A stretch of 64,000 nucleotides of DNA from Desulfarculus baarsii DSM 2075 (GCF_000143965.1 NC_014365.1:1577501-1641500), one strand, 5' to 3'. Numbered from the stretch's first letter, positions 25,083-35,670 are shown. The notes: a model not told the origin generated them from the letters alone. A program made the numbers and translations.

Positions 25083-27071
25083 ATGTCCGACCCCGTAGGT
25101 CAGCTAGTCGAATTCATTGATAAAAACAGGCTATGCCTGGCCTTTGTGCAGTCGGCCAAAAAAACCAAGCTCAACGTCCTGACCAGCGCCGACAAGGAGC
25201 TTTCCTTGCCCCAGGGCCGCGTTTTGCTCATGACCGCCGGCGGCGGCCTGGCCGGGCGCAACCGCCAGGCCCTGGTCGAGCGCCTGCGCGAGGTGGAGGT
25301 CCGCCGCGAGGGCCTGGCCCAAGACGTGGACGTGGCCGGGCTGTGGGAGCTGGTGGCCGAGGAGGCCGAGCCGCTCTCGCTGGCCGACCTGGCCGGCCTG
25401 GCCCACAGCGGCCCGCTGGAGGGCGATCACCTTTCGGCCACGTTGCGGGCGTTGTTCAACGAACGCTGGCACTTCAAGATGGCCGGCGAACAGTTTGTTC
25501 CCCTTTCGGCCGAACAACTGGAGCAAAAGCAACTCCAGTCCCAGCGCGAGGACGCCCGCCGCGAACAGGTCGACGCGGCCGTGGATTATCTGCGCGGCCT
25601 GGCCGACAATGGCCCCTATCCGCCGGCGCCGGACGGCCTGCTCGACCTTTTGGCCGATCTGGTGGTTTTCGAAGATGACGCGCCCAACCTCAAGCGGGCC
25701 AAGGAGATCGTGGCCCTGGCCGAGCTGGGCGGCCGCAAGAACGTCTTTGACCTGCTGGTGCGCCTGGGCCGCTTTTCGCCCCACGAAAACCTGCCCCTGC
25801 TCAAAGACGGCGTGGCCAGGGCCTTTGATCACGCCGCGCTGGCCGCCGCCGCCCAGGTGGACCTGGAGCCGGCCCTGGAGGACAAGACCCGCCGCGACCT
25901 GACGGACATGCACGTTTTCACCATCGACGGGGCCTTCACCACCGATTTCGACGACGCCCTTTCCTTCGAGCCCGAGCCAGGCGGCGGCGGCGTGTTGGGC
26001 GTGCACATCACCGACGCCGGGGCCGTGCTCGCGCCCGATTCACCCCTGGACCTGGAGGCCAGGGGCCGCGGCACCAGCATCTACATGCCAGACGACCGCA
26101 TCCCCATGCTGCCGCCCAGCCTCAGCGAGGACGCCCTGTCCCTGCGCCAGGACCAACTGCGCCCGGCCATCAGCACGCTGGCGCGCCTCGACGCCGACGG
26201 CCAGGTGCTCGACTACGAAATCGTGCGCAGCGTCATTCGCGTTGCCCGGCGCATCACCTACGACGAGGCCGATTATCTGCTCGACTCCGACCCGCGCCTG
26301 AAGGGCATGCACGCCATCTGCCAGGCCCTCAAGGCCGCGCGCGGCCGGGCCGGGGCCTATTTTCTGCCCCTGCCCGAGGTCATCGTCGGCGTCGACGAAC
26401 TGGGCCAGGTCTACGTGCGGCGCATCGACCGCGAGGGGGCCAGCCGCGAGATGGTCGCCGAGACGGCCATCCTGGCCAACTGGCTGGCGGCCAGGCATCT
26501 GCGCGATCACGAAGCCCCGTGCCTCTATCGCCGCCAATCGCCGCCGGCCGAGCCCTTTCGGGAAGGCCAGCCCGAGGACATCTATCTGCATTTCAGCCAG
26601 CGCCGCCTGCTCAACCCCGCCGATCTGACCACCAAGCCCGGCCTGCATTCCAGCTTGGGCGTCGATCCCTACACCCAGGTCACCAGCCCCATCCGTCGCT
26701 ATTTCGACTTGATCGTCCAGCGGCAGTTGGGCGCGGTGCTGGCCGGGCGCGGGCCGGTCTACGCCAAAAGTCGGCTCAAGGAACTGGCCCAGGAAGTCGA
26801 CGCGACGGTGCGGCGGGCCGGCCGGGCGCGCAACATGCGTCAGCGCTATTGGCTGCTAAGGTGGCTGGAGGCCCGCAAGGGCCAGGAACTCGACGCCCTG
26901 GTCATGGAGCCGCAGATGCGCCGCTGGTCGATCCTGCTCACCGACATCATGATGCTCACCAGCCTGCCGCGCGGCGGCGGCCAACCCGAATTCAAACCCG
27001 GCCAGGCGCTGAGGGTCGTGGTCGAAAAGGCCGACGCCTTCCACGAGATCCTGCGCGTGCGCCTGGCCTGA
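25083..27071 (+). CDS. RNase II-family (RNB-domain) exoribonuclease
   Basis: A 662-residue protein with a central RNB domain, the 3'-to-5' exoribonuclease core of RNase II and RNase R. The catalytic metal-binding aspartates lie in FTIDGAFTTDFDDALSFE near residues 281-297; downstream family motifs include GRGTSIYMPDDRIPMLP and the C-terminal TSPIRRYFDLIVQRQL. The N-terminus begins with a domain unlike the cold-shock domains of E. coli RNase II, and the recognisable S1 domain at the C-terminus is short, so this is a divergent subgroup also found in delta-proteobacteria and cyanobacteria. Likely role: RNA turnover. It is convergent with the PPOX gene. Confidence 0.9.
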   Translation: MSDPVGQLVEFIDKNRLCLAFVQSAKKTKLNVLTSADKELSLPQGRVLLMTAGGGLAGRNRQALVERLREVEVRREGLAQDVDVAGLWELVAEEAEPLSLADLAGLAHSGPLEGDHLSATLRALFNERWHFKMAGEQFVPLSAEQLEQKQLQSQREDARREQVDAAVDYLRGLADNGPYPPAPDGLLDLLADLVVFEDDAPNLKRAKEIVALAELGGRKNVFDLLVRLGRFSPHENLPLLKDGVARAFDHAALAAAAQVDLEPALEDKTRRDLTDMHVFTIDGAFTTDFDDALSFEPEPGGGGVLGVHITDAGAVLAPDSPLDLEARGRGTSIYMPDDRIPMLPPSLSEDALSLRQDQLRPAISTLARLDADGQVLDYEIVRSVIRVARRITYDEADYLLDSDPRLKGMHAICQALKAARGRAGAYFLPLPEVIVGVDELGQVYVRRIDREGASREMVAETAILANWLAARHLRDHEAPCLYRRQSPPAEPFREGQPEDIYLHFSQRRLLNPADLTTKPGLHSSLGVDPYTQVTSPIRRYFDLIVQRQLGAVLAGRGPVYAKSRLKELAQEVDATVRRAGRARNMRQRYWLLRWLEARKGQELDALVMEPQMRRWSILLTDIMMLTSLPRGGGQPEFKPGQALRVVVEKADAFHEILRVRLA

Positions 27072-27078
27072 AGCCGCC

Positions 27079-27549
27079 TCAGGCCAGGTTGGCCTTGGCC
27101 GTCAGCGACTCCACCTCTATGCGCAGCACCAGGGCCAACGCCATCTTTTCGGGCGGGAAATCCGGCCGCGCCTCGGGGTCGTAGTGGGCGACGATGGCCG
27201 CCAGGCCGGCCTGCTTCTCGGCCGGATCATCCACCACCACCGCCCGGCCAAAGCCGATCACGCTGCGATAGCGCCAATCCCACTGGCATGGCGTGGGGCC
27301 AGGCGCGGGCTCGGCCAGGCTGGTGACCTCGAAACAGACCCGGGGGTTGGCGGCGATGAAATCGATCTTCAGGCCCTGACGGCCGGTGTGAACGTAGAGC
27401 CGCTGACCCAGGCGGCCGAAATTCAGCGGCGTGACATAGGGCTGGCCGTCGCGGCACATGGCCAGGCGCAAGACCGGGGCCTGGTCGAGGATGGCCTCGA
27501 TCCGGGCCTGGTCGGTGATCTGTTTGTGGGGCTTTCGCATGGCGATCAT
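27079..27549 (-). CDS. Pyridoxamine-phosphate-oxidase-fold (NimA-like) flavoprotein
   Basis: A 156-residue split-barrel flavin-binding protein. The pattern APVLRLAMCRDGQPYVTPLNF, then YVHTGRQGLKIDFI and PRVCFEV, is that of the NimA branch of the PPOX fold, members of which bind FMN or heme and reduce nitroimidazoles or unknown substrates. The actual substrate cannot be read from sequence. ATG 27549 overlaps the stop of the upstream glycosyltransferase gene by 4 nt, and GGAGG lies 10 nt upstream. It is the last gene of the long minus-strand run. Confidence 0.85.
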   Translation of the reverse strand: MIAMRKPHKQITDQARIEAILDQAPVLRLAMCRDGQPYVTPLNFGRLGQRLYVHTGRQGLKIDFIAANPRVCFEVTSLAEPAPGPTPCQWDWRYRSVIGFGRAVVVDDPAEKQAGLAAIVAHYDPEARPDFPPEKMALALVLRIEVESLTAKANLA

Positions 27550-28676
27550 CGGCCGACAACCTCCGTGATCAGTTGGCGCCAGGCCCCGGCCTGGGCGCGC
27601 CAGGTGAACGACTGGGCCAGCGGCCGCCAGTCTTCGGCCCTGACCGAGGCGGGCCGGGCCATCAACACGGCCAGGGCCGGGGCCAGTTGGCCCGGTTGAT
27701 AACGGCAGCGGGCCGGATAAAGCTCGGGATAGACCAGCGCGTCGGGAACCAGGGGCATGCAGCCGGCCCAGACCGCCTCGGCCACCGACAACCCGAAATA
27801 TTCCTGGCGGGCCGTGCTGACGACGACGTCGGCCCAGCCCAGCCAGCGCCAATAATCCTCGCGCCTATCTTGCGGGCCGATGTGGGCCAGGCGCTCGCCC
27901 AGCCGGTCGGCGGCCTGATCGAAGACCTTGGGCCAAGCCGCCGGGCGGGGGCCCATGATCGCCGCGTGAAAGTCCAGGCCCTGATCGGCCAGGGCGAACA
28001 GGGCGGCGAACAGCTCCTCGGGGCCCTTGTCGTGCTCCCAGCGATGATTCCACAGCAGGCGCAGCCGCCCGGCGCGCGGCCCTTGGCGAGCGGCCAGGGC
28101 CGGGGCCGCCTCGGCGTCCTCGACGGGCACGGGCAGGGCCAGGCTCTTTTGGGCCAGCTCATCCACCAGGCCCTGGGGAATCATGTCGGGCAGGCGGGCC
28201 AGGGTATTCCGGGCCGCCTCCAGGAACTGCCGCCGGTGAAACTGGGAGTTGAAGGCCACCCGCCGCGCGGCCTTGGCCGTGGCCAGGTTGCTGAAGGCCA
28301 GGTAGAGGTCGCGGCGACGCAGATTTTCATCGGCCGCGCCGGGGGCGGGGTAGGCCAGTTGATTTTCGTGAAACACGGCCAGGGCCGGCGTGTTGGCCAG
28401 GGCCGGGGCCAGGCCGCGCAGTTCGGCCAGGCCCAGCATCGATGAGCAAACCAGGCCGTCCCAGGGCTGGGACAGGGCCGCGGCGGCTTCCTGGGCCAGG
28501 AACAGCGCCGCCCCGCGCATGCGCCAGCGGAAATGCCGTCCCGGCAGGCCCAGGAGCGTCCAGCGGGCGGGGACGTGGGCCATGAGCCCCTGGGCAAAGG
28601 CCCGGTGGCTGGCCGTCAGATAGGGCTCGACAAACAGCAGGCGCGGGCCGCTTTGGCCAGACCGCGTTGCCTGCAA
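27546..28676 (-). CDS. Homologue of tRNA-queuosine alpha-mannosyltransferase (DUF3524 / GTDC1 family)
   Basis: A glycosyltransferase of about 376 residues. The N-terminal region (LLFVEPYLTASHRAF, RHFRWRMRGAALFLAQE, FHENQLAYP) is the DUF3524 signature, and the C-terminal GT-B half has WNHRWEHDKGPEELF, VVSTARQEYFGLSVAEAV and DALVYPELYPA. Both match the animal enzyme QTMAN/GTDC1, which adds mannose to queuosine in tRNA-Asp. In bacteria the acceptor is not established. The start is uncertain: TTG 28676, 17 nt after the preceding stop, is the most upstream codon that excludes sequence overlapping the beta-helix gene. The frame stays open further upstream, but there it reads a shadow of that gene. 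Confidence 0.8.
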   Translation of the reverse strand: MQATRSGQSGPRLLFVEPYLTASHRAFAQGLMAHVPARWTLLGLPGRHFRWRMRGAALFLAQEAAAALSQPWDGLVCSSMLGLAELRGLAPALANTPALAVFHENQLAYPAPGAADENLRRRDLYLAFSNLATAKAARRVAFNSQFHRRQFLEAARNTLARLPDMIPQGLVDELAQKSLALPVPVEDAEAAPALAARQGPRAGRLRLLWNHRWEHDKGPEELFAALFALADQGLDFHAAIMGPRPAAWPKVFDQAADRLGERLAHIGPQDRREDYWRWLGWADVVVSTARQEYFGLSVAEAVWAGCMPLVPDALVYPELYPARCRYQPGQLAPALAVLMARPASVRAEDWRPLAQSFTWRAQAGAWRQLITEVVGR

Positions 28677-28693
28677 CGGCGATGCGGCCAAAC

Positions 28694-29500
28694 TCAGCGG
28701 ATGATCGCGCGCGGCTTGTAATAGCCGCCGGCCACCGAGACGCAGGGGGCCACCATGCAGCGCCGGCCCAGGATCACGCCGGGGTTGGTCACGCTGTTGC
28801 AGCCGGTTTCGCAGCCGTCGCCCATGATCGCCCCGAACTTGCGGCGCTGCACGACGTGGGTCTGTTCGCCCACCACCAGGCGGTGGGGCCGGTCGACTAT
28901 CTTGAGGTTGGCCAACTTGGTGCCCGCGCCCAGGTTGCAGTCGCGGCCCAGGATCGAATCGCCCAGATAGGCGAAATGGCCGGCCTTGGCCCCGTCCAGC
29001 ATGGCCGCGTTTTTCAACTCGGTAGCGTGGCCGACCACGCAGCCGGCCCCCACCAGGGCCGCGCCGCGGATGTAGGCGCCCTGACGCACCTCGGCGCCGG
29101 GGCCGAGGTGACAAGGCCCCTTGAGCAGCGCGCCGGGCTCGACCTTGACGCCGGGGGCCAGGTGGATGTCGTCGCTCATGATCGCCGCGCCGGCGTGGAC
29201 CACCACCGCGTCGTAGACCTTGCAGCCGGCCAACTCCACGCACATGCCGCCCTTGGTCGGGTCGCCGCCCAGCAGGCAGAAGTTGTCCTCGTAGACCGTG
29301 CCCCGGTGCAGCACCACCGTGATGGGCATGACCTCGCCGAAGCTGACGCGCAGCACGCGACCGGTGTGGCCGTCGCGCTCGGCCAGTTGGGCGGAGAGGT
29401 TTTGGATGCGGTCCAACGCCAGCCAGACTTGGTCGAGGCCGTCGAAGAGCTGGGCGTGGGTCAATCCTTCAAGGTTGAAAAGGTCGGCCGGAGCGATCAT
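28694..29500 (-). CDS. Left-handed beta-helix (hexapeptide-repeat) protein, GlmU-like
   Basis: A 268-residue protein. Its C-terminal 200 residues contain successive hexapeptide turns ([LIV]-G-x4), for example APGVKVEPGALLKGPCHLGPGAEV and VVGHATELKNAAML, forming a trimeric left-handed beta-helix as in the acetyltransferase half of GlmU. The nucleotidyltransferase half of GlmU is missing; instead there is a short N-terminal segment (about 1-80). It could be an acyltransferase or structural variant; the substrate is not known. The C-terminal block (GDGCETGCNSVTNPG) is conserved in such UDP-GlcNAc-related proteins. GAGGGG precedes ATG 29500. It lies between hisF and the Q-mannosyltransferase-like gene. 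Confidence 0.82.
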   Translation of the reverse strand: MIAPADLFNLEGLTHAQLFDGLDQVWLALDRIQNLSAQLAERDGHTGRVLRVSFGEVMPITVVLHRGTVYEDNFCLLGGDPTKGGMCVELAGCKVYDAVVVHAGAAIMSDDIHLAPGVKVEPGALLKGPCHLGPGAEVRQGAYIRGAALVGAGCVVGHATELKNAAMLDGAKAGHFAYLGDSILGRDCNLGAGTKLANLKIVDRPHRLVVGEQTHVVQRRKFGAIMGDGCETGCNSVTNPGVILGRRCMVAPCVSVAGGYYKPRAIIR

Positions 29501-29525
29501 GGCTTTTCCCCTCGCTGACGGCGGC

Positions 29526-30294
<769 letters not shown>

Positions 30295-30305
<11 letters not shown>

Positions 30306-30942
30306 CGGCGGCCTCCTTGCCGTCCCAGGCGATGAAATTGCGCAGGATTTGCAGGCCCGGCCGGCCCGATTTTTCCGGGTGGAACTGCATGGCCACCAGG
30401 TTGTCGCGGGCCACCACCGAGGCGAAATCGCGGCCGTGGAAGGTCTGGCCGACAATGTCCTCGGCCCTGGCCGGGGCCGGGTGATAGGAGTGCACGAAAT
30501 AAAACTCGGCGTCGGCGGGCACGCCGGCGAAAACCGGGTGCGGCCGCAGCAAACGCACGCTGTTCCAGCCCATGTGGGGGATCTTGATGGCCCGGCCGTC
30601 CTCGTCGGTCAGCCCGTCGGCGAAACGGATGGTCTGGCCGGGCAGCAGGCCCAGGCAGACGGCGTCGCCTTCCTCGCTGGACTCGAAGATGATCTGGGTG
30701 CCCAGGCAGATGCCCATGATCGGTTTGCCGGCGGCCAGGGCCTGGCGCAGGGCCCGGTCCAGGCCCAGACGGCGCATGCTTTCGGCGGCCGAGCCGGCCG
30801 CGCCCACGCCGGGGAAAATCACCCGCTCGGCGTCGGCGATGCGCGCCAGATCCTGGGTGATCAGGCAGTCGGCCCCCAACCCGCGCAAGGCCCGCTCGAC
30901 GCTGGTCAGGTTGCCGGCTTCATAGTTTATGATGGCGATCAT
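30295..30942 (-). CDS. hisH: Imidazole glycerol phosphate synthase, glutamine amidotransferase subunit
   Basis: Class I glutaminase that channels ammonia to HisF; 215 residues. The catalytic triad is visible: Cys in GICLGTQI, His and Glu in MQFHPEKSG. The oxyanion strand (PGVGAAGSA) and the HSYHP motif typical of HisH are present. Start ATG at 30942. It comes 21 nt after the TPR protein gene on the same strand and overlaps hisF by 11 nt. Confidence 0.97.
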
Positions 30943-30963
30943 CGATGTGCTCCAGAAGCGGCC

Positions 30964-31707
30964 TCAGCGGCCTTTTTTTTCCAGGGCGGCCAGCAGAACC
31001 TTGGCCTCGGGCATGTTGGGGTTGAGCTTGAGCGCCCGGTCCAGGGCTGCTTTGCCCTTTTCCACCAGGCCGCCGTCGATCAGCGCCCGCCCCAGGTTGA
31101 ACCACAGGTTTTCGTCGTAGCGTTCGATCTGCAGGGCCTTGTGGTAATGCTTGACCGCCTCGGCGAACATGCCCAGCTTGCGCAGTTGCATGCCAAACTC
31201 ATTGAAAATATGCTTGTGCCGCGGGTCCAGCAGGGCGTCGATCTCCACCAGCTTCTTGAACTGCTCCTTGGCCTTCTCGGGCTCGCCCATGGCCACGTAG
31301 GTCTGGCCCAGGCCGAAGTTGGCCCGCACGTTCTGCTCGTCGACCTTCAGCGAGCGATTGAACTCGTATTCGGCCGAAAGGAACTCCTGCTCGGCCAGAT
31401 GGCGCTCGGCCCGGGCCGAGTGGCGGTCGGCCTGGCGTTCCTTGGGGCTAAGTTGCTCCGGGTGGAAATCCGGCACATGCCGAAAGCGCTTGGCGAATTC
31501 GGCCAGGTCCACGGTCTCTTTGTAGCCGCTGGGCTGGTGGTTCATGTCCAGCAACTCCAGCATGACCATGCCGCCGTCCTTGGGGTGGGCCACCCAATAG
31601 GTTTCGATGACGGAGTTGCGCTCGGTGTCGCCGGTGCCCACCTTGCCCTGGTGTTTTTCTAGATAGATGTCGCCGTCCTTGGGGATGGGCGCGCCTTCAC
31701 TAGCCAT
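30964..31707 (-). CDS. TPR-repeat protein, unknown function
   Basis: A 247-residue soluble protein. Residues about 1-90 form a non-repeat domain (GDTERNSVIETYWVAHP, FAKRFRHVPDFHPEQLSP). Residues about 100-240 contain four TPR units, for example EFLSAEYEFNRSLKVDEQNVRANFGLG-like, AEAVKHYHKALQIERYDENLW and KAALDRALKLNPNMPEAKV. TPRs mediate protein contacts; no partner is indicated. No signal peptide, so cytoplasmic. It lies between a CDP-alcohol phosphatidyltransferase gene (15 nt upstream) and hisH. Confidence 0.8.
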   Translation of the reverse strand: MASEGAPIPKDGDIYLEKHQGKVGTGDTERNSVIETYWVAHPKDGGMVMLELLDMNHQPSGYKETVDLAEFAKRFRHVPDFHPEQLSPKERQADRHSARAERHLAEQEFLSAEYEFNRSLKVDEQNVRANFGLGQTYVAMGEPEKAKEQFKKLVEIDALLDPRHKHIFNEFGMQLRKLGMFAEAVKHYHKALQIERYDENLWFNLGRALIDGGLVEKGKAALDRALKLNPNMPEAKVLLAALEKKGR

Positions 31708-31722
31708 TTCGGCCCCTCGTGG

Positions 31723-32355
31723 TCAGTTCCACTGTTCCTTGAACCAGTCGTAAGTGTAGCGCGCGAAGGCGATCCAGCCCAGGACCACCGCCAGCCACAC
31801 GCCAAAGGCGCCAAAGCCCAAGCCAAAGGGCCAGTCCAACAACGCGCCCAACATCATGAAGGCCATGCCCCAGGCCAGCGCGCCAAATTTCCACTTGCCC
31901 CAGACATTGGCCCGCACCTTGGGCAGGGGCGTGATCGGCCGGCCCTGGAAACGTCGACGTAGCACGTGCAGGATCGGCAGCAGCAGCGCGTGGCCCTCGG
32001 CGGCCAAGACCAGCGCCAGCGGCAGCGTCGGCAACACCCCCCGCCGCCAAAGGATGAAGCCCACCACCGCGCCCAGGATCTTGTCGGCCAAGGGGTCGAG
32101 ATAAGAGCCCAACTGGGTGATTTGCCCTCGTTGCCGGGCCACCGCGCCGTCGACGAAATCGCTCATGCCCGCGCAAAAGCCCATCACCAGCACCCACCAC
32201 AGACTGGCCGCGAAAACATCGACCAGCAGGATGCACAGCGTCATGCAGATGCGCATGATTGTGAGCATGTTGGGGCTGATCCACATCGGGACCATGGCCG
32301 CCACGCCGGCTTGCAGGCCGGTGTTGCCCACGTGGTTTTTCTTGCGCTGGATCAC
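31723..32355 (-). CDS. CDP-alcohol phosphatidyltransferase (phospholipid synthase)
   Basis: A 210-residue inner-membrane enzyme that transfers a phosphatidyl group from CDP-diacylglycerol to an alcohol such as glycerol-3-phosphate. The signature D-G-x2-A-R-x8-G-x3-D-x3-D is complete in DGAVARQRGQITQLGSYLDP plus LADK. About six hydrophobic helices follow the usual layout. PgsA is the nearest well-known relative, but the acceptor cannot be decided. The start is the GTG at 32355; an ATG further in (32292, before WISPNMLT) is a possible alternative. Confidence 0.88.
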   Translation of the reverse strand: MIQRKKNHVGNTGLQAGVAAMVPMWISPNMLTIMRICMTLCILLVDVFAASLWWVLVMGFCAGMSDFVDGAVARQRGQITQLGSYLDPLADKILGAVVGFILWRRGVLPTLPLALVLAAEGHALLLPILHVLRRRFQGRPITPLPKVRANVWGKWKFGALAWGMAFMMLGALLDWPFGLGFGAFGVWLAVVLGWIAFARYTYDWFKEQWN

Positions 32356-32466
32356 CGGGCCGCCCCATCAAAAAACCGCGCCGCCCCGCAAGGCGGATCA
32401 CGACGATAATCAAATAGTTGCCAGATGGAGGAATATAGCGCAAACCCGGACCGCGCACAAGCCCAT

Positions 32467-34359
32467 TCAATCGCCGCGCCCTTGCAGACGCGTGGCGTGC
32501 AAGCTGACGATGGCCAGCGCCGCCGGGGTCACGCCGCTGATGCGTCCGGCCTGGCCGATGTTGGCCGGCCGCACGCGGGCCAGCTTTTCCACCACCTCGC
32601 GGCTGAGGCCGGGAATCTGGGCGTAGTCCAACTCCGGCGGGATGACCTGGGCCTCCCTGGCCCGGAACAACTCCACCTGCTGACGTTCCTGCTCCACGTA
32701 GCCGGCGTAGCTGGCCTCGATCCGCAACTGTTCGGCCACCTCTGGCGGCAGCGTGGTCAAGGGCTCCAACGCCGGGTCCAGGCGGGCCAGCATGGCCAGG
32801 TCCATGCCCGGTCGGCGCAGCACCTGGGCCGCCGAAAGCGGCCGGCTCAGCGCGCCGGTGTCCAATTCGGACAAGGCCTCCAGCACCTGGCGGCTGGGAT
32901 TGACGCGCACGGCATCCAACAACTGGCGGGCCTGGCCCAGGGCCGCCTGCTTGGCCGAAAACGCCGCCCAACGCTCGTCGTCGACCAGGCCCACCGCCCG
33001 GCCCAGCTCGGTCAGGCGCAGGTCGGCGTTGTCCTCGCGCAGGCTCAGGCGATACTCGGCCCGCGAGGTGAACATGCGGTAGGGCTCGCGGGTGCCCTTG
33101 GTGATCAGGTCATCAACCAAGACGGCCATGTAGGCCTGGGAGCGGTCGGGCGCGAAGGCCCCCTCGCCGCGCACGGCCAGGGCCGCGTTGATCCCGGCCC
33201 ACAGGCCCTGGGCGGCGGCCTCCTCGTAGCCGCTGGTGCCGTTGATCTGGCCAGCCAGGTAGAGCCCCGGCGCGATCTTGGACTCCAGGGTCGGCTTGAG
33301 GTCCTGGGGGTCGGCGTAATCGTATTCGATGGCGTAGCCGGGGCGCACGATGAAGGCGTTTTCGCAGCCGGGCAGGCTGTGGACCATGGCCTCCTGCACG
33401 GCCAGGGGCAGGGAGGTGGGGATGCCGTTGGGGTAGATCAGGCCGCTGTCCAGGCCCTGGGGCTCCAGGAAAATTTGGTGGCTCTCGCGCTGGGGAAAGC
33501 GCACCACCTTGTCCTCGATCGACGGACAATAGCGCGCGCCCACGCCCGTGATCACCCCGGCGTACATCGGCGATTCATGCAGACCGCCGCGGATGATCCG
33601 GTGGGTGCGTTCGGTGGTGTGGGTGATCCAGCAGGGCCGCTGCTCCAGCGTGGGGCCTTGGCTCAGAAAGCTGAACATGCGCGGCGTTTCGTCGCCGGGC
33701 TGGGCGGGCAGGCTGGCCAGATCGACGCTGCGGGCGTCGAGGCGGGGGCAGGTGCCGGTCTTGAGCCGGCCCAGGTTCAGGCCCAGGGCGCGCAGTTGGT
33801 CGGAGAGGGCGTTGGCGGCCGGGTCGCCCATGCGGCCGGCGGGCCAGTTTTTCAGGCCCACGTGGATCAGCCCGCGCAAAAACGTGCCGGTGGTCAGCAC
33901 CACGGCCCGGGCGCTCACGCTCTGGCCGCGATCGGTGATCACGCCGCCGACGCGGCCGCTTTGCACGATCAGGCCGCGGGCCTTGGCGTCGAGCACCCAC
34001 AGGCGCGGCTGATTGAGAATGACCTTGCGCATGCGCCGGGGGTAGCGATCCATGTCCACCTGGGCGCGGCTGGACCAGACGGCCGGGCCCTTGCCCTGGT
34101 TGAGCAGACGGAACTGAATGCCCGTGGCGTCGGTGTTTTTGGCCATTTCGCCGCCGAGGGCGTCGATTTCGCGCACCAGGTGGCCCTTGGCCAGGCCGCC
34201 CACGGCGGGGTTGCAACTCAGGGCGGCCAGGTGCTCCAAATTGATGGTGATCAAAAGCGTCTGGCGGCCCATGCGCGCGGCGGCCAAGGCGGCCTCACAG
34301 CCGGCGTGCCCACCGCCGACGACGATCACCTCGAAGCGCTCGGGGGGGAGCGCGATCAC
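32467..34359 (-). CDS. mnmG: tRNA uridine-5-carboxymethylaminomethyl modification enzyme MnmG
   Basis: FAD-dependent subunit that, with MnmE, makes the (carboxymethyl)aminomethyl group on wobble uridine 34; 630 residues. The dinucleotide fold is [14 protein letters not shown] at the N-terminus; family blocks include [21 protein letters not shown]-type sequence, [13 protein letters not shown] and [17 protein letters not shown]. The C-terminal helical domain that contacts MnmE ends the protein. The GTG start at 34359 overlaps the stop of ydcF by 4 nt (GTGA), supporting this start over upstream codons. mnmE is not in the window. Confidence 0.96.
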   Translation of the reverse strand: MIALPPERFEVIVVGGGHAGCEAALAAARMGRQTLLITINLEHLAALSCNPAVGGLAKGHLVREIDALGGEMAKNTDATGIQFRLLNQGKGPAVWSSRAQVDMDRYPRRMRKVILNQPRLWVLDAKARGLIVQSGRVGGVITDRGQSVSARAVVLTTGTFLRGLIHVGLKNWPAGRMGDPAANALSDQLRALGLNLGRLKTGTCPRLDARSVDLASLPAQPGDETPRMFSFLSQGPTLEQRPCWITHTTERTHRIIRGGLHESPMYAGVITGVGARYCPSIEDKVVRFPQRESHQIFLEPQGLDSGLIYPNGIPTSLPLAVQEAMVHSLPGCENAFIVRPGYAIEYDYADPQDLKPTLESKIAPGLYLAGQINGTSGYEEAAAQGLWAGINAALAVRGEGAFAPDRSQAYMAVLVDDLITKGTREPYRMFTSRAEYRLSLREDNADLRLTELGRAVGLVDDERWAAFSAKQAALGQARQLLDAVRVNPSRQVLEALSELDTGALSRPLSAAQVLRRPGMDLAMLARLDPALEPLTTLPPEVAEQLRIEASYAGYVEQERQQVELFRAREAQVIPPELDYAQIPGLSREVVEKLARVRPANIGQAGRISGVTPAALAIVSLHATRLQGRGD

Positions 34360-35168
34360 GACGCGTCCGCCGCGCGCGGCCGCTCGGCGGCCCAGAAATC
34401 GTGCAGCCAGGCCCACATCAGGCCCAGATATTCATAGATGGCGTCTTGGGACATCAGCAGGCCCTGGGCCTGGGGCATGAAGCGGCGATAGGCCGGGTCA
34501 TCGCCCGTGGCGCAGCGAAAATCGGCCGGGGCGGGCAGGGGCCGCAGACCCTGGGCGCGAAACATGGTCAGGGCCCTTGGCATGTGCGCGGCCGAAGTGA
34601 CCAGGGCGAAGGGCCGCGCGCCCAGGTCGCGGGCCAGGATGGCGGCCTGGTCGGCGGTGTCGCGGGAGGCCTCGTCGACGACGATGGAGGCCGAGGGCGC
34701 TCCCAGGCGCGTGGCCATCTCGGCCATGTCGGCGGCCACGCTGCTGCGGCCGTCGCTGGCCTCGCCCGAGAAAATCAGCCTGGCCCCGGGCACGCCCCGC
34801 CACAGGCGCACGCCCTCGGCCACGCGGCGCAGCGACGCCGCCGAAAGGCGATCGGCGGCCGAGAGTTCACCGGCCTGCTGGGCGCCGCCCAGCACCACGA
34901 TATCCATGGCCCCGGCGGCCATCAGCGCCATGGGCTGGGCGTATGGCCCGGCCTGGCGCTCCAGCGGGGCCAATAGCGCCCGGCCCGTGGCCGGCAGGGA
35001 GAGGGCGGCCAACAGCGCCCCGGCCAGCAGGATGAGCGTCAGGCCTCGCCGCCGCTTGCCGGGCCACGGCAGATGGAGCGCCCCCGTCAGCCACAGCAGG
35101 CAGACCAGCCCGACCGGCAGCAAAAGCAGCCCCGCGATTTTTTTCAGCGAGAAAAGCACATCGGCCAT
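34356..35168 (-). CDS. YdcF/ElyC-family (DUF218) membrane protein
   Basis: A 270-residue protein with two N-terminal membrane helices ([20 protein letters not shown] and [17 protein letters not shown]), followed by a DUF218 domain. The domain has the usual VVLGG start, [23 protein letters not shown] and [21 protein letters not shown]. ElyC, an E. coli relative with the same layout, affects peptidoglycan and envelope assembly, so an envelope role is plausible. It is first in the run that includes mnmG and overlaps it by 4 nt. A promoter-like pair lies about 280 nt upstream. Confidence 0.87.
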   Translation of the reverse strand: MADVLFSLKKIAGLLLLPVGLVCLLWLTGALHLPWPGKRRRGLTLILLAGALLAALSLPATGRALLAPLERQAGPYAQPMALMAAGAMDIVVLGGAQQAGELSAADRLSAASLRRVAEGVRLWRGVPGARLIFSGEASDGRSSVAADMAEMATRLGAPSASIVVDEASRDTADQAAILARDLGARPFALVTSAAHMPRALTMFRAQGLRPLPAPADFRCATGDDPAYRRFMPQAQGLLMSQDAIYEYLGLMWAWLHDFWAAERPRAADAS

Positions 35169-35446
35169 GCAAAGCCCCGCATGTGGTTGCGCGCCTCGAG
35201 GGCCTAACCATACCACGAATGGGGCCGGGCGGCCCTAGCGCCGGCGTTGGCGGCTACGCGGGTTCTTGGATTTAATTTTGGATGTGGTGGCCCGGCGGAA
35301 AATGCCGCCGAAAGGGAGTTGGCTGATAAAAAAGCCGCCACGGGGTGGTTGGCGTGTGGTTTAATGGGTCGGCGTGACACGGCGGGCCCTGGCCATTTTT
35401 TGGGGCGGCGGGCGCTCGTGAAAAAATTCTCTCTTGCGGGTGTATA

Positions 35447-35474
35447 AGCATATCGCATATTCTTTTCTTGTCAA
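35447..35474 (-). promoter_or_regulatory. Predicted leftward promoter for ydcF-mnmG
   Basis: On the minus strand a perfect TTGACA (35469-35474) and TATGCT (35447-35452) are 16 nt apart in an AT-rich stretch. It implies an untranslated leader of roughly 270 nt before ydcF. Confidence 0.5.
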
Positions 35475-35670
35475 TGGCTGCTCGGATGGGCTCGGCGCGA
35501 CGATGGCGGCCGTTTTGGCCGGACATTCATGGATCGTTCGAGGCATCTATTTGTAAAGAAAAGCTAAAACGATACCGACGGTGATTGGGCGTGGCGGCCT
35601 GGGTATAAGTGCTCATCCAAAAATGGGTAAAACTATTTATGGGGTGGCGGGGGAAAAGGGCATTTTGTGC

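Noticed and set aside
28677-29243. Upstream extension of the mannosyltransferase-like gene
   Set aside because: In this part the frame overlaps the beta-helix gene on the same strand and reads Arg/Gly-rich shadow sequence; the GTDC1 domain starts only after 28676.
32425-34437. A 670-codon open frame opposite mnmG
   Set aside because: Antisense shadow of a highly conserved gene, low-complexity Gly/Ala/Gln composition.
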